Assembly (NCBI RefSeq): GCF_000972845.2
Contig: NC_040018.1
Span: forward strand, 14,977,157-15,041,156
DNA: 64,000 bases
Reading direction: 5' to 3'
DNA from: Larimichthys crocea
Taxonomy: Eukaryota > Chordata > Actinopteri > Sciaenidae
Position 1 is the stretch's first letter; each line of letters opens with the position of its first letter. The translations under genes were made by a program, and so were the position numbers. The notes under the pieces were generated by a model. That model searched no databases, was not told where the DNA came from, and worked only from the letters and a program-made list of their open reading frames with translations. Positions 1-14,624 of the stretch are shown here, piece after piece.

Positions 1-820
1 CTACTTCACTCACAGAAATTAAAACTTCACATCTGTATTTTCCCGCAGTTGGAGAGTTTGAGGTTAGTTTGAAAATGACTCTGTGTCCTAGCCCATTGGG
101 AAGGACAAAGGGAGAGAGTGTGAAATTAACATTTATAGCTGTGGGAATAAAATAAAGTGTATGGCTGAGAAAGATGATGGATGACTACTTTTTGAAGAAC
201 CTTCTATGAAAAATACCTTCAACCTTTTAAAAATACACTCATAAAAATTGACTGACTGAAAGGAACAATATAACAAATAGGGTAGTTTGAAAGCTCTGAT
301 GTCTTTGTTTTTGAGTCTTCTTAACCACTGAAATTGCTAAATATCTCACAGTAAAGTAAATACACCTGAAGCAAACACATCTACAGTGCTTGGCAAACTT
401 ATTTCAAAGTCGAGGGGAGGTGACGTTTGTAAGTAAAACTACACCTGTCAGAATATCCCAGAGTTGAAAGTGATGTAAATGCAGTCGAAACCCTTCAAAA
501 ATATTTCTTTATTGTTACATAAGATGACAATATGAAAGCTTAAATCTTTGAAGATAACTTCAAATGACTTAAATGGTTACCATGCAAGGTTGTCGCCATC
601 TGGAACAATTTGGGCTTCAATGCCCAAAGACACTTTGAGGAACTAGAGATCGAACTGCCAACCCTGTATTTAGTGGGCGCCCTTCTCTACCTTATGATTA
701 ACAGCTGTTTATTACTCGACAAATCACTGCAGCTCTAAAGAACTATAAAAACATTAATCATGTCAGTCAAAGTGTGTTTTGTGAACACCAAATACATTTT
801 AACTGACATTGTTCTATATC

Positions 821-1629
821 CAGGGTATCCGCGGGGTCTTAAAAGGTAGTAAATCAACTTAGTGAAAATTAAGGCCCTTAAAAAGTATTAAATGTCTGAT
901 TGCAGGGTATTATTTCTTTTAAAGAATAGCACGTGATTTGTTGTAAGTCTGTATGTTAAAAGTTTGCCAGAATTAACTACGTAGACTGTCGTAGCGACTT
1001 CTCCGTCGCTATTTCTGTCAATTAGAGTTCAGAGGCCAGTTATGAGATCAATGTATATCCGAGGAGCGGGGTGATGTTTTTGTTGTCACACACTGGTATT
1101 GTTTACAGTGTGTGCATGACCCACACCGGAGCATCGGCGCTAAAGTTTAGCTGCTTGACTAGCATGGACTCGTCACAGAGATGTGATGTAATTTTGAGAC
1201 TCGGTTTCAAAATTACATCACAGTAATTTTACTCAACTTTTTTTTTTTTTTTAAAGATAATTTTTTTGGCCTTCATGCCTTTTTAGCAGAAGTAGCGTAA
1301 CTCAAATTATCTAGATGGATCTACCTACAATGTTCAGTTGACTGACAACTTGATGGGAGAGCAGCCATTAATATCAAATTTTTGTGCTGCTAGTATGCTC
1401 AGTACACCGCTCCAATCGAGTCCCACCACCAGTAAAACTTCCACTGCAGCCATCGCATCTCTGAAAGTCGCTTTGGATAGAAGCGGCAGCTAAACGACTA
1501 AATGTAAATAACTAATGGATTGACAGTAACAGTGTGCGTGCCCTCCCATTTATTGATCCTGTTTTTGCTAGGTATTTAAAGGTATTAAGTGGTAATAAAT
1601 TTAACCTCAGGATTCCTGCATAAACCCTG
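821..1629. mobile_element. hAT-like non-autonomous DNA transposon
   Basis: Starts cagggtatccgcggggtctt and ends gcataaaccctg, so termini are inverted (cagggt/accctg) with partial matching for about 15 bases. Internal runs such as ggtattaagt and cttaaaaagtattaaa resemble a widespread teleost hAT-type repeat. No coding capacity. Flanking 8-mers do not match, so the target duplication is lost or the ends are slightly off. Confidence 0.55.
1182..1222. repeat. perfect 16-bp hairpin inside the hAT-like element
   Basis: tgtgatgtaattttga, 9-base loop, then its inverse. Lies within the element at 821-1629. Confidence 0.95.
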
Positions 1630-4600
1630 ATATTACTATGTAACTTTTATGGTTTCCTATAATATTTTAGGTAATGTCCCTTATTGTTATTGGGAGTATT
1701 AGAAGGGTTGTTGTTATGACGGGAAGGTTTGGACTGAATTCAGACAGCCTCTCCTCATCCGCAGTAAAATAAAACATGCACCTTTGACAGCAGTGCTTCA
1801 GAGCAGCTGTGTACCTGTTAGATGTCACAGAAACAAAGACAAAACAGTCACTTTAAAAAAACAAAAAAAAAGAGGAAAATGCTGGAGCAACCTTTCTTGC
1901 ATCATTCGCTGACACTTGCTGTCAATGTGAAGATTATTAATTGGAAATTCTGGCTGCTTTATATTTGTTTGTGCCCCTCTGAGGTTCACTGGCTGACAAG
2001 TCAAGTGTTTTAACATAGTGTAGTTGGGTGCTTTTGACAGCTGGCATACCCAGAGCACCATGGGTTCCAATGAACAATGAATCTGAAATGGCTCAGGCTT
2101 ATTTATAGCTAATGGTGATCAATTGACTCCCAATACTGATCCAGCACATTTCCCAGGCTCCTCTACTCTGAACTCAGATCTGGGTGGAAACAAAGGACTA
2201 GAGGATGACTCAGCTGCAGTCATGTTTTATAATTTCTTCTTCTAATGATGCAGACTACCAGCACTTTGCAAGAAAAGGCTTCCTCTGCTTCCTCATAAAA
2301 CTGATTCCTCTGCTTTCGCTGGAAATTACATGAGCATATTCAGTTCTAAATTGTATGCAGTCATTTCAGTAAATAGAAAATTTCAAGGGAAACATATAGT
2401 GATTTAAAATGCAACTGCAGCAGCATTATATACATCAAAACTAATCGGCTGCCTTTATTTAAACCTGCCTTAAGGTATCACTGGCCTTGCCTTCATGTGC
2501 AGCTCCACAGTACAGGTGCACATTGGGAATAGAGCAGCTTCTGATGGGTTTGTTTGCGTACATGTTAGAAAAGGAGTACCTCCCTCTTTGGGATTTCCTT
2601 TAACACTACGGCTCCATTTCCTGTTGTTGAATTCCTTTTTTCCCACAGCACCTCAGAGAAAGTGGAAACTGTTCAGGAGGGGTCAGGTCAGCTTGTCAGT
2701 ACCTACAGGAACTTACAAGATTTTTGATTTATTTGATTATTTAATCAAAGGTCAAGCTTTGCAAATGCTGCAATAGTTTTGTAACCTTTAGCAGATTCCC
2801 TTGGTTTTTATGCATAGACTCTCGTATCTAAACAGCGATACAGTTCTGCAACTGTGCTGCAATTAATAGTCCGATCAAAGCTTTTATAAAGCAGCAGATC
2901 TTTGCAAAATTGATTCACATTTGCGTCAGCTGCACAGTATTATGAAAGGGGGGAAATATTCCTAATAGGGGGAAGTTTGAGACTTTTTAACTGCTCCAGA
3001 TGAAGCCTGAACAAAAGGCTCAGTAAACTCTCTTTGAAGAGTGTCTAATTACTGACAAAAGCAGTTGGACCTCTGCCAGATCTCATAGACTGGCTAACAG
3101 AGCCCTGTTAATAGGGTCTATTCAAGATTTAAAGCATTGGGTCTATCTGCTACTTCCACGCCTTCTACTGTCTTCTGTTTTATTCTGTTGTTACTTTGTT
3201 GTTGTTGTTGTGAGCACTTGGTTTTTCTTCACTGTGTGGTTAGTTGAAAAGTAGAGAAGGGATAGGACAGATAGCAACGCAAAGAGAAACGCTGAATAAA
3301 AGCTTCGTTTGGACAGTCTTATTACTATGGCAAGCATAGGGGCAACATAAAGCTTTTGCATAAATATAAATGACCTTGCTGCTGATCTACATTATAATTG
3401 GTATTTTGTTTCCTCTGTGTGATAATACTTTATTTGAGATTTCCATTTGGCCTCAGAGGGAGGATGCTATAATGAAAAAGGACAAATAAGTGGGTGGGCA
3501 AAATGAGGCTGGTGGGGAATCTGTTTGTTGGACAGATGACTCTCAACCTAAACATGAACCAAGCAGCCTACTTGTGAGCATTAGTTCCTCACTGGATTGG
3601 TCCAGACACATTAGATAGACATTTTTCTATTAACATTTTCAAAAGACTCTTTGCATGAAAATTGCAAAACAGAAAATGGAAATGTTTGTTGCCTCACTCC
3701 TGCCAAAAGTAGACAATCTGTTCATTATGAGTTATCAGTTTGGCACTGAAAAGTGTGACCTCTATTGTTTGTTGTTCCTGTTTACTTTGCATAAGGAGAA
3801 TGAAGAGACTCAAGCTCAGTTTAAAATTCAAATAAACATTATTAATTGTACAGAATAATCATTGGTATAGTATATTAAAATTGATTAATAAGTAATGTAA
3901 AGCTGCTGTCCTTTTAACTCAAACAATAAACAGCTTTTGGTAATCCTTTACCTGGATAGTCTACCTACATGTATAGATAGTTTATAGTTTAGTATTCATA
4001 ATATTCTAACTGTTGCAGTATATGTGACAATGCGTGAACGTAACCAAACCAAGACTTCAGCACAAAAAACTGTTGTTGAATTGAACTAATAAGTGACTTG
4101 GGACATTTCAACAGTTTATCTCTGAGCCATCGTTTCCTTATAAGTGGAACTAAAACAAAATCATGTCTTTGCTTGTTCTAAACGTCTTCAAACTAATGTG
4201 CATGTGTGTGAGCTGTTATTGAGCAGTCATGTTATCGTCAAATAAAAATATGTACAGTGACACCTTTGTGACTGCGGACATTTCAGTAAATGGACACAGA
4301 CTGGAACAACGACTCTTACAAAATATGCAACTGTCGAGTTAGACCTAGTAGCATTTCTGCCACTTTTCCCACACAGCTCAAGTGTGCATAAATGCTGCCA
4401 CGCTGTCAGGAAGAGAATACACAAGCATACAAAGTTCTTGCATATGATAGTTTGGTGTGTAGCGTGCAAAACAAAACCCAGGGAATTAAAAGTTCCACCA
4501 TGCTCTCAAAGTGATAATGAGAGAGATTTGATGCAATGCGGTGGAGTAAACAGTCCATTCCCTTTTACATTATACATAACTTCCCGTGTTACCCCAGAGA

Positions 4601-6653
4601 CCAAATGTTGCGCAAACATTTCATCTTTTTTCTTAAGAATCCTGTCGTGTTAGAACAGAGTCAGCAAGTACATTTTCCACAACAGTGTACATTTTCACGC
4701 ATACATAAATACGTTTGTTTCACACATATGTATGTAAGTGTGAAAACAAGGCAAGTTTCATACAGGATTTTGTTGTGCAGTTGAGGAAATGGAAGTGGAG
4801 GGGAAATCACATACACCGCTGTATGACGCAAGAGATATCTCGTTTCTATCTGACTGAAAATCACATGGATTCATATAATGAAGTCGAACTTGGTTCCTGC
4901 ATACAACTGAGTCTGTCACAAAGACTATAGTGATCCTTTTTATTCGATAGTACTACTGTCATTAAAATGCAACAGAAAACCAATATTAAAGCCTAAGAGA
5001 AGAAAATCAACAACAACCTTTCTGTCTCTAAACCGGTCTCAAACTAATTCGATGATATAGTAATAATATCACGTAGGAATATGTTTGGAATCTCTCCTTC
5101 CTAAATTGTGATATATAGTTAAGATGCATATGCATTTTGTAAGTAAAGATGGGATATGATGGCATTCACTTTAGTTCTGATATGATTTTAATGTACTTTA
5201 TTTAATAGGAATGACACATATATACAGTACAGGTACAAAACGTCATAACAGTTCCTTATTAGCTTCATATTTTTCTGCAACATGGTATACTTCCTTGATT
5301 TATCTTCTCATTGTCTGAAAGAGAATGTGCCAGATTAAAATTGCAGAGGCATTTATTTTTTGAATGTGGAAGATAAGATTCCTTCCTACAAAAGTCCACA
5401 GGCTGACTACGACAGCACAAAGAAAAGTTTACACTGCCAGTTTCCACCTTTTTTTTTTTTTCCAAGACATATTCTTAATTTATATTCTGAAGATATGCGG
5501 TAAGGAGACATCAAATTCCCAGTGGCAAGAAAATGGTTGGCTACTTTGCTCCCACCTGAAAGCTCACTTGTTATTTCCTCTCACTCGAGCACAGAATGCA
5601 TGTGCATATTTGCGGTTAGTTGAATGTTAGATGTCTTTGCAAATTTTAATTGAAAACATTTGCCAACACATTCACCTGCTCTTTGACTTTGTGTCAAGGC
5701 CCATAATTCTAAAGTGCACGTGTAGTGTGAAAAACTGTTTTTGTATGTAAACTGCCACATTGGGACCTCACAGTGCTGAGCTCATCTTCCCAGTAAGAAT
5801 CGAATTCTCACCAGAAAAGGAAGCGACATGAACAGGAACCCCCCACACAAACCTCTCTGCTCCTTGAAGAAAATGATTCCATTGTGGCGTTCTACCATAG
5901 TAATATTGAATTGGCATTGCTTCAGTGTAACAGCTAATGTGACCTTCATTCCTTCTTTCCTCTTTTACTCTTGTGTCTCTAGCGATCTGCAGAGGCGGAG
6001 AGTGAGAAAGAGAGAAAGGTGCGGTGTGATTTGGTTGTCCTTCACATCAGGTGCTCTGTCCTTGCGGCAGGCAGTTGTCTGTCTTCCTTCTCTGACATGT
6101 TTTTTTTTCCCTGCACTCATCTACATGGGCGTTATGCTGTGCAGCGAGCAGAGTTCTGCAGAGAGAGAAAGATGCTGGCTTACTTTCGCTGTGTGCATTC
6201 TGCCTCTGTCAACACTTTCTGCGTAAGCTCGCGCATTACGAAAGACTGCTGCAGACCGGGTTACTGGTGCGTTTTTCGACTCACGTAGTGAATTTGTACA
6301 CGCGTGTGTGTCTGTGTGTTTTTAGTTGTGCACACAAACATAATAGATCCTGGTGCATCCAGTTTCACACCAATCCAGACATTTTAATTAGTCCCGGACA
6401 CCTCTGGAGTTCATCAGCGAGTCTCATTAGTGAGGAGTCCAACACGATACCCCTGTTCCTCTGATCTCACTCTCACACTGTCTGCTGTCATCCCACTGAG
6501 AATTTGGATCTCCCAATTCATTTGATGTGCTGACCCTCTTGTCCAGCACATAATTATTTTGTCTGTTTTTTTTTTTTTAATGACAGCGACACTGAAATAT
6601 TCATCTTTGCTGAGCATCATCTCGTCCTTTTTGTTTGTGCCCTTCTTGTTTAG

Positions 6654-6749
6654 GTGACCTGGGCAGAGCAGCAGGTGTCTAAACGGAGGAAAAAGAGAGA
6701 TGTCTACGTGGAACCTTTTGATCCCAAGTTCAGAGACCAGTGGTACCTG
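6654..6749 (+). CDS. furin: furin exon A: end of prodomain and mature N-terminus
   Basis: 32 codons, phase 0 at both ends; acceptor tttag, donor gtgagt. Encodes [15 protein letters not shown] then [15 protein letters not shown]. The basic cluster RRKKR is the primary autocatalytic cleavage site (RTKR in human). A (GT)20 tract begins 43 bases after the donor. Confidence 0.95.
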
Positions 6750-6790
6750 GTGAGTACATGAGCACTGCTGAACAGAAACCTCATTGGACA

Positions 6791-6835
<45 letters not shown>

Positions 6836-9800
6836 ATATAATTCATCACTTTACACACTGGTTGGGCTTTTTATCTACCCAAAGTCAATACAGGTAATTA
6901 AATCTGGGGCTGTGATGTTTCCCCCGAGTTAAAAGACAAGCCTGTATGAATCCAATATGCTTTCTTTGTGTGAAATATTCTTGTCTCTTGTTTGCAGAAC
7001 AAGAAGCACAGGTCTGAGTGACTTCACCTAAAGAATTAAGCTTGAACACTATCATTCATACATACACAGAGTGCCTTAGATTCTGAAAACACACACATTT
7101 TTATTTTTTTTAGTGCTAGTTTGCTTGAGTCCATAAAGTGCAGCAACAAAGAGACCGAGGTGGTTCACCTTGAAGTGCTTCACCTGATTGATTTTCACGT
7201 TTGACTTGAAGAATGTTGGCCCTGTTAAAAGCAGCAGTAACAACCACTGAGGCTTTCTGTTCGGCTCCACTTTCCCTTCAATTACTATGAGGATGCTTCA
7301 GGCGGGTGAAGATTCATGGTGATGCAAAACAGTACTTGCGTCACCAGCTGTTCAAAATGCCTGTGCTTTAACAGAGGCAAACTGACTTCCCCAATGTGGT
7401 GGAATATTTAGTGACAACTTGAAAGGCAAATGAGGCAAATAAAAGCCTGCTGCTTGGATGTGTCAGTTTGACTACATGCAATAGATTGTGTCATACATTC
7501 ACAACACTTATTAGTATTTTGCTGATGGTAAAACCTGTCTGCGATATTCTTATAATAATATAGTTTTGTGCCAAATTTCATAGCATTTTATTATCTTTTA
7601 GGGCGGCAACTAATGATTGTCTTCGCTATCGATTTAACCTGCCAGTTACTTTCTGCAATCATTTGCTCTCTGAAATCATGATAAAATAAATAAATAATAG
7701 AAAAATATGTCTAGCACCCTTCTCCAGTCTAACTAATAGGGTCTAAACAAGTTATTTTACTGACACACTATTGATTACACTGTTTAAAATATGACAAAGA
7801 AGGCAACACATCATCACATTTGGAACCACAATTGGAGATTATTTTTCTTTCAGTGAGCTAATTAATTAAGCAACTAATCATTGCAGCTCTGGCATCTTTG
7901 TTGGCATATTTTCCAACACTATCACTTAAAGAAACGGCTAACTGATATTTTGATATCATAGGAAGCTGTTAAATTTTTTCTGAAGATTCAAGATTCATGA
8001 TCTCTGTATTGTCATTTCAGAGTACTGTAAAACGAAATTACGAGCTCACAGATTTAAAAACACCACAGAATAAATTAAATAACAAGATAAATAAGTCTAA
8101 TTTGAGAATTTGTGGGTTTAATTCTAAGTTCAGTCATCACTGTTCGAAGTCACTGTGCTGCTATTTATGAATATGATGCTTTCTGTGGACTTTTTTTTTT
8201 TTTCTTTTTTCAAAGAGCAGTGCTGAACCTGTGCCAGTGGGAAAACATAAAAATGAAATCTGTAGGCAGCCCATGAGGTTGTAAAGCTCATGAAATACCA
8301 AAAGACACGAAAACTGGACCGACACCTCTGCTGTTCTCAGATCGTTTCTGCAACTGGGATCAGCTGAGCTTTGAGCAGAATATAATTGTCACTGTGTCAG
8401 TATTGTCAAAAAAATCTTTTATTATGTTATGACGTTAGGTTAGCATTGACCTGGAACCTGGAATAGCTGCACCAAATATAATTGTAGTGAATTCAATATA
8501 ACTTGAGATATTCCGCTTTGGGCTTAAATGCTGGACCAACTGCCTGACATCAACATCCCAGGTGTCATACTGTTAGGCTTAGAAAAAGATTTTGATGGTC
8601 AGCAGCTCTGTGTAATCTGCAAGGTGGTCACAGTTTGTTGACAACTCTGTGGAGAGGAAAAAACGCATTAAAATGCTAAAAAATGCTAATTTGCCTGGTT
8701 TAGCCTGAACTTCTAAACTCTGCATTGGAGCCTCAGGTGGTGTTATTTCATTAGGAGTTCCAGTTATTTGGCATTGATTTTTTTTTTTTTTTACTTGCCT
8801 CTAGCTTGACTGTGTTTGTGATTAAGTTTCAAAGTGGAGCTGTTGTTTGTGGACTCATCATATACTGTCCAAATATCTACAGAAAAAAACTATTTCATTT
8901 CCCTCGTTATGGAAATATATTCTGTGTATTTTAAATAATAGGTAATTGTGGTAATATATTTTCACAAGTGCATACATGTAGCAAAGGTTCTCAGCTTGTA
9001 GGAATCTGACGCCTCTCTCCCGGCAGTAAATAAGTCTGCGCCTCGTTAAAAACTGAACCTGGCTGGCAAGAAAAGAGTGTGGGTGGGTCTGTTGGCAGGG
9101 TGTCCTTGGTGGACAGATGCTAATGGTCAGAATCTGCTGTTACAATGAATATTTAATATTTTTGGATATTTATCTATAGACTTTTTTCCCCCACCGATAA
9201 ATCAATGATAAGTCTGTGCTTTGAGACCTGATGTGAAGCTGACATGCTCGGACTGCTGACATTAGGATTGTGGAGGGGGGGGTTACTCTATGCACAGCAT
9301 GCAAAATAAAACCTTGCTCAACATGCCTCACTCAGATTTATTACACACTCAATGTGTTAGCCACAAAAGGCCCCGTTCAATCCGAGACAGCATTGTAGAT
9401 CACAACTTTCAGCTTTAATTGATTTTCTTCTTGATGGGTTTAAGTGTCAATGACGTGTGTGATAGACTGCGCTTACCAGGTGCAGAAGTCTTAGAGGAGA
9501 ATATGGTGGGCGGTACATTAGATGCACGACGCACGTCGGTGTGCTTTTAAAAGAAGAGCTTTGAATTGGATGAAAGCCCATACATGGCTTTGGAGCAAAG
9601 GTCAAGTTGAATGTCGAAAGCAAAAGCACACACAATTGTCACCCTCATCTAGTTCACTGGTGCTTTTCTTGGTATTAATAATGAATGCAATAAATACGAG
9701 CATGGCACTGATGCTCTCAGAATCAAGACACTCTTTGTAACTTTTCAATACTTCCTTCCTCTCATTGAGAACCTTTAGCTATTCACTAAGGAAGAATGAC

Positions 9801-11850
9801 TGAAATTCAATAAGCAGCACCATTTTTTTCCCCAGATGCTCCAGTCAAAAGCTCAGTCTTCATCTAAATGTCTTCAAATGATTGCCTTTTTTAAAGCCTT
9901 TCCAGATTTAGTTAAAAGCACATTCTTGTCAGCACTCAGGTGTCTCACCGATAATTAGATTCCTTCTAAGTTATTTGCTCTCTCCATCCTCAGTACAACA
10001 GCAACCACCGTGACTTGAATGCCAAAGCTGCGTGGCAGCTGGGCTACACAGGTAAAGGGGTGGTGGTGTCTATCCTGGATGATGGAATAGAGAAGAACCA
10101 TCCTGACCTGATGCAGAACTATGTGAGTATAACTCCCAAAGGAGCTGAGATGCTACATTTTCCACTGAGAAGCTGTTTCTGCAGGAGAAGATAAGAACGG
10201 AACAAATAGAGCAGATTTTGAATTAAAGATAGTATCTCCCTCATTCTGATGGATTTTAAGAATCATTTCCATGCACATATATTTTGAGGTTTTATATGTT
10301 GCAGGTGGTTTAATATTTGAATAAAGTTAGGAAAAGCTGCTTCTGCATGTGACTCTAAAAGCTTATCTGTTTTTTTTGTTGTTTTTTTCCCCCAGGACCC
10401 TGATGCCAGCTACGATGTAAACGATGGTGACCCAGATCCTCAGCCTCGATACACACAGCTTAATGACAACAGGTAGAAATTCACACAGATAACACACAGT
10501 TTAATTTCCACTCTCGCCTTTGTCTTTTGGCCTGCCCTGAAACCACCCACTTGTGTTTTCTGAATGCCGGCTGTGTGGGGGGCATGTCAGGATTAAATTG
10601 CACTTGTTCATTAATTTGTCTCCCGCACTGTGTGATAACTGACAGCTGACATGTAAATAGGCCCATGGCTGTTTCTCATCCACTGTTTAGTGAAAGGACA
10701 CCATTTATTGGGACAAAACTAATTAAAGGCCATAGCCTAAGGGGTTTGTTTTGTCCAAGACATTTTAATTTTCCTCCATTTAATGCTTTTTACACTCCAC
10801 AAATGGGCGATTACTTCCTAATATGAATCCTGGCCTCACCTCAGTGGATTTGTTTTGGCCTCTTAAATCACAAAGGCATCACCAGGGCATTTCTATATCC
10901 TGGGTAAGTAGAGTAAATCTACACTAGGATTAGGGTAGTGTGTGAAGAGAACTGCTTTATTGCAGTGGCCTCTGCAGTTGGCATTAGGAGTTGTTTACCA
11001 CCACAGTAACGTCTTGCTGAGAACTGACTGAACTTAAGTTCATCAGCATTAATGAAACAGTGCAAATCTTCTGGCTCTGGAGGGCCCATACTCGTCTTCC
11101 TTCATTCCCGTCGCCTGCCTCCCTTCTGACTTTAATTTCTGATTTGCTGTAATCTGCTGTTTGTGGCCCACTGGCCTGAGAGGCTTTTTTTATCTTGAGG
11201 CTCACCGCGATTACGGGTGATAGGCAGTGAAGATTATAGTTGGAAGGATGGATGGAAATCAAACTGAGACGGAGTGCCTGGTGCTGGCACCATAAATATG
11301 GAGGCCAGAGTGCTACAGAAAGAGCTGCAGAATGGCCTGAACATATTGTAACTATGCTAATGCTGTATCAACTCCTTAGAGGCTCTGTGGAGCTGAAGGC
11401 TCTTTTTGTTGAAGGTGCATAATTGTTTTGAAACCCAAACTAAAGTGTGATGCTTTGGGACAGACTCACACTCACACGCACACACACACGTTATCAGTAA
11501 AAGTTTTGGTTAACATGGAAACAGTTCAAACGATATTCCATCACTTTCTAATTCAGCCCGAGTGTTTTGTGCGAGTGCCCGAAACTGTTTTCCCGAAACG
11601 CTGGAATTTCTTGTGGAGGAATGTGGGAGAACATCCCTCCAGTACAGCACCACAGATCCACAATCTATGCCAAGGCACGCTTAAGCTCTTCTGGTGCCTC
11701 ATAGTGGCCCAAAGCCTAGCTGAGACACTTACTATTGATGTTTCCTTCATTTCAGCAGCACCTCTTTCCAACCCTAACTCACCTCAGCCCTTATCTCTTG
11801 CCACCCAGCTCTCCGTGTCTTCCTTGTGGCAGGACCAATTGAGAGAGAGC

Positions 11851-11918
<68 letters not shown>

Positions 11919-14580
11919 GGTGGGTTGGTGTAGATGCATGTGTAAACAACCTGTGGGCGGGCATGAAAATGCGTAAGGTTGTGTAAGAGTGAGTGTCTGT
12001 TCGCTGTAGAAAGCCCGACTCTGTTCACTTCCATAAAGCTGTCTTTCTTTCCTAGCATACGGGAAGCAGTAAGGATGGCTCGGTAGCAATGTGACCATTC
12101 ACCCTCATGTTTATCCAAGATGGCATGTGATCTAGATGTTTCTCTTTCCAGGGTTTCCTCTGACTCCTATCAGGATGGTTTCCAAAAGTGCATTTTCCGT
12201 TTTTTTTTTTTTTTTACAAACACTCGACTTATTGGCTCCTGATGTAGAGGAAGGCTAGCTCTCAGTGTATTTTAAACAAAATCACTCTATTCAACATGTG
12301 CAGTAAACATGCGTGATTTCCTCTTTACAACAAGGATGCACAGGAAAAAAACAACAACTTACTTCACAAAACAACGTGGCAGTGCAGAATGACTCCGTGT
12401 AAATTCAATATTGGCGCATGGCAGTGGATGAAGGGCCATCTTTAAGAGCCAGCTGATTCGGTGTCACCACCCTACATTAATCTCTCCAGACATTTTCTTC
12501 ATATCCCTCTCTTTACTATGCTCTGTAAACATGACCAGACCTTTTGTCCTCAAGGCCAGCTCATTAGCAGAGTGGCAGAACCATTAACAGACTCAAGAAT
12601 GAGCAGAGCCAAACAGTTGAGCAGATTTACCTTTAAGGTTCAGTGCAACCCAGAGACTGATGAACAACAAACTGAGCTATCCACAGCCTCCAGAGACTCA
12701 ATGATTTTTTAAAAAAAGTAATTAAGATAATGCAGGAGAGGAAAAGCGAGTCAATGAAAGAGGTGTCCTGGACTCTAAAGATGGGAGAGAAAGTTAGAAC
12801 TTTGATGGTAGAACAAGAAAAAGTTGGACGAGTACATATTTCACAATATAGTTTTTATGTGTCACAAACTGCAGGAACTTGTGAAGTGTGACCCATCACA
12901 TGTGGCACTTTTTGGGAATTGCTGTATGTTTATGCAGCAAAAAAAACCTGCAGCATCAGTGGAAGATCTTTATATAATAAGCCAAGAAGCTGCTGCGTAG
13001 TACACAATTGGTCAGTGCGGATGTGGATGAACACTTCCCCCCTTTTTGTGCCACAGATACAATTTTGGATACATATGTATGACAATAGCATGTCTCTTTA
13101 GGGAGTCTCCAGAGAAAGGCAGTTTAGGCTTTGCACAGTGATAATGATTCTGCCAGCTGTGTGTATGAATACTGATCATGTTTTTGGCCTCAGGCCTGTA
13201 GCCAACTGTAGTTGCTGTAACCTGAGTGAGTCTCTGTGCGTAGAGTCTGCCATGGGGTTTGTTCTGGCTGTAATCGGAACAAGACTTTACTGAAATTGCC
13301 CTTTGTTCACCATAATCTCGTATTATCACCATTACTTATGACGCAGAATTCCTGGGTTATTGCACAATGTATCAAATGCAAAAGGTGTTTTGAAGTTTCT
13401 ACAGGGTTCTCTCATTTCTTTTTCCAAGAAGTGAATGACTTTTTCAATCAGACAGAGAAGCATTAGTGAAGGCATGAAAGTGTTTTAAATAAAAAACAGA
13501 TGTTCACACTGAAACTGCTGGTTAAAGTTTGCAGAGATGAAAACTAATCCCTAAATAGATAGTTTGCATTTTACTATTAATGTGAGAGACATGCGCATTA
13601 ATTGACTGTTATTAACTGACGTTAATTGACGCAGAGTTTTGTTTTGGTTCACTGGAAGCTCATCCAAATTTCACCAGTGCAGTATTCATTGTATTAGTGT
13701 GGTATGTTACGTTTTATTAAATAGAAGGACAGTTTAATGAATTAAAAACATTATTTTAGTGATATTTATGTTGAAACAAATAAAAAATCTTCTTCATTAT
13801 TTAACCTTATTTTTAAACATTATTTACATAAAACTAGCCAAACTACATCCTTGATAATACAAAATGTGTACAGGTTTGTTTTATTTTAACATAAATCCTA
13901 AAACTTAACCTGCTGTTACTTGACTCTGTCAGAATAGCGTGCTTGAGATGGTTTGGCTCGTTTTTGAATAGTTATTAAAATGTTTAGGTTTATAGCATCA
14001 CAATGGATAATAGTTGCTTGTTTTTAAAAAGTGGGAGCAGTCGAGTTAAGACTTCTGAGAGCCTGAGCCGGTCTGTCAGGCAGATATTACAGCACTGATA
14101 ATTAGTCTGTGTGACTTGCTAGCAGCTGATTGAACAAAGCTGTACTTGTAGTGACAGACAGCTCTTTGTTCCTGCACACAATGTCTGGATGTGGTTTCCA
14201 CTTCATGTGATGATCTCCTGTGCTGTGCTGTCACCTCTTCAGCCTCCTCTTTAAGCTCTGAGCCTGGAGGTTCAATCCAGGTTTGGTTTTCTGTGATGTC
14301 AGTCATGTCAGGACGTCTGATCAGTCCTAATGTGTGCATGCACAGACAAATTGAGGACAATCACTCATGCTTAGCCCTCATTGTCAAAAGATTGGTAGCT
14401 CCCTCCGGCATCTCATCGTGACTGATCATCCTGTTGACAGATGAACTCACAGTCAAGATTTCTAATTAGCGGGTGGTATAATTCTGCATTTGGGAATTTG
14501 GGACGTAAACTATTAAGATCTTTACCGTGGGCGACATTTATAATACTACAGTGAGTTTAATGAACATTTTAATGGCTTAG

Positions 14581-14624
<44 letters not shown>

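Larger units (their letters stand above)
1..6653 (+). other. furin intron, 5' part outside window
   Basis: No convertase signal peptide or prodomain exon was found on reading this stretch. It holds a hAT-like element (821-1629), a perfect hairpin (1182-1222) and otherwise AT-rich unique-looking sequence. Nothing recognisable at 1-820 or 1630-6653. Confidence 0.6.
6750..9993 (+). other. furin intron A-B
   Basis: Holds the (GT)20 tract, a possible cryptic exon at 6998-7021, a degenerate hAT-related MITE (7599-7890) and a short fragment near 7983-8070 that resembles a teleost interspersed-repeat tail. Nothing recognised from 8100 to 9993. Confidence 0.6.

Noticed and set aside
5828..6226. 132-codon open frame before furin exon A
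   Set aside because: Low-complexity Cys/Phe-rich translation in furin intron, not resembling the furin prodomain or signal peptide.
1..6653. Search for the furin signal-peptide and prodomain exons
   Set aside because: No segment read here resembles them; they most likely lie upstream of the window.
7983..8070. Possible LINE/SINE tail (gattcaagattcatgatctc)
   Set aside because: Too short and diverged to assign; mentioned only within the intron entry.
11800..12100. Open frames reading VCVCVC or THTHTH
   Set aside because: Translations of the GT/CA microsatellite.
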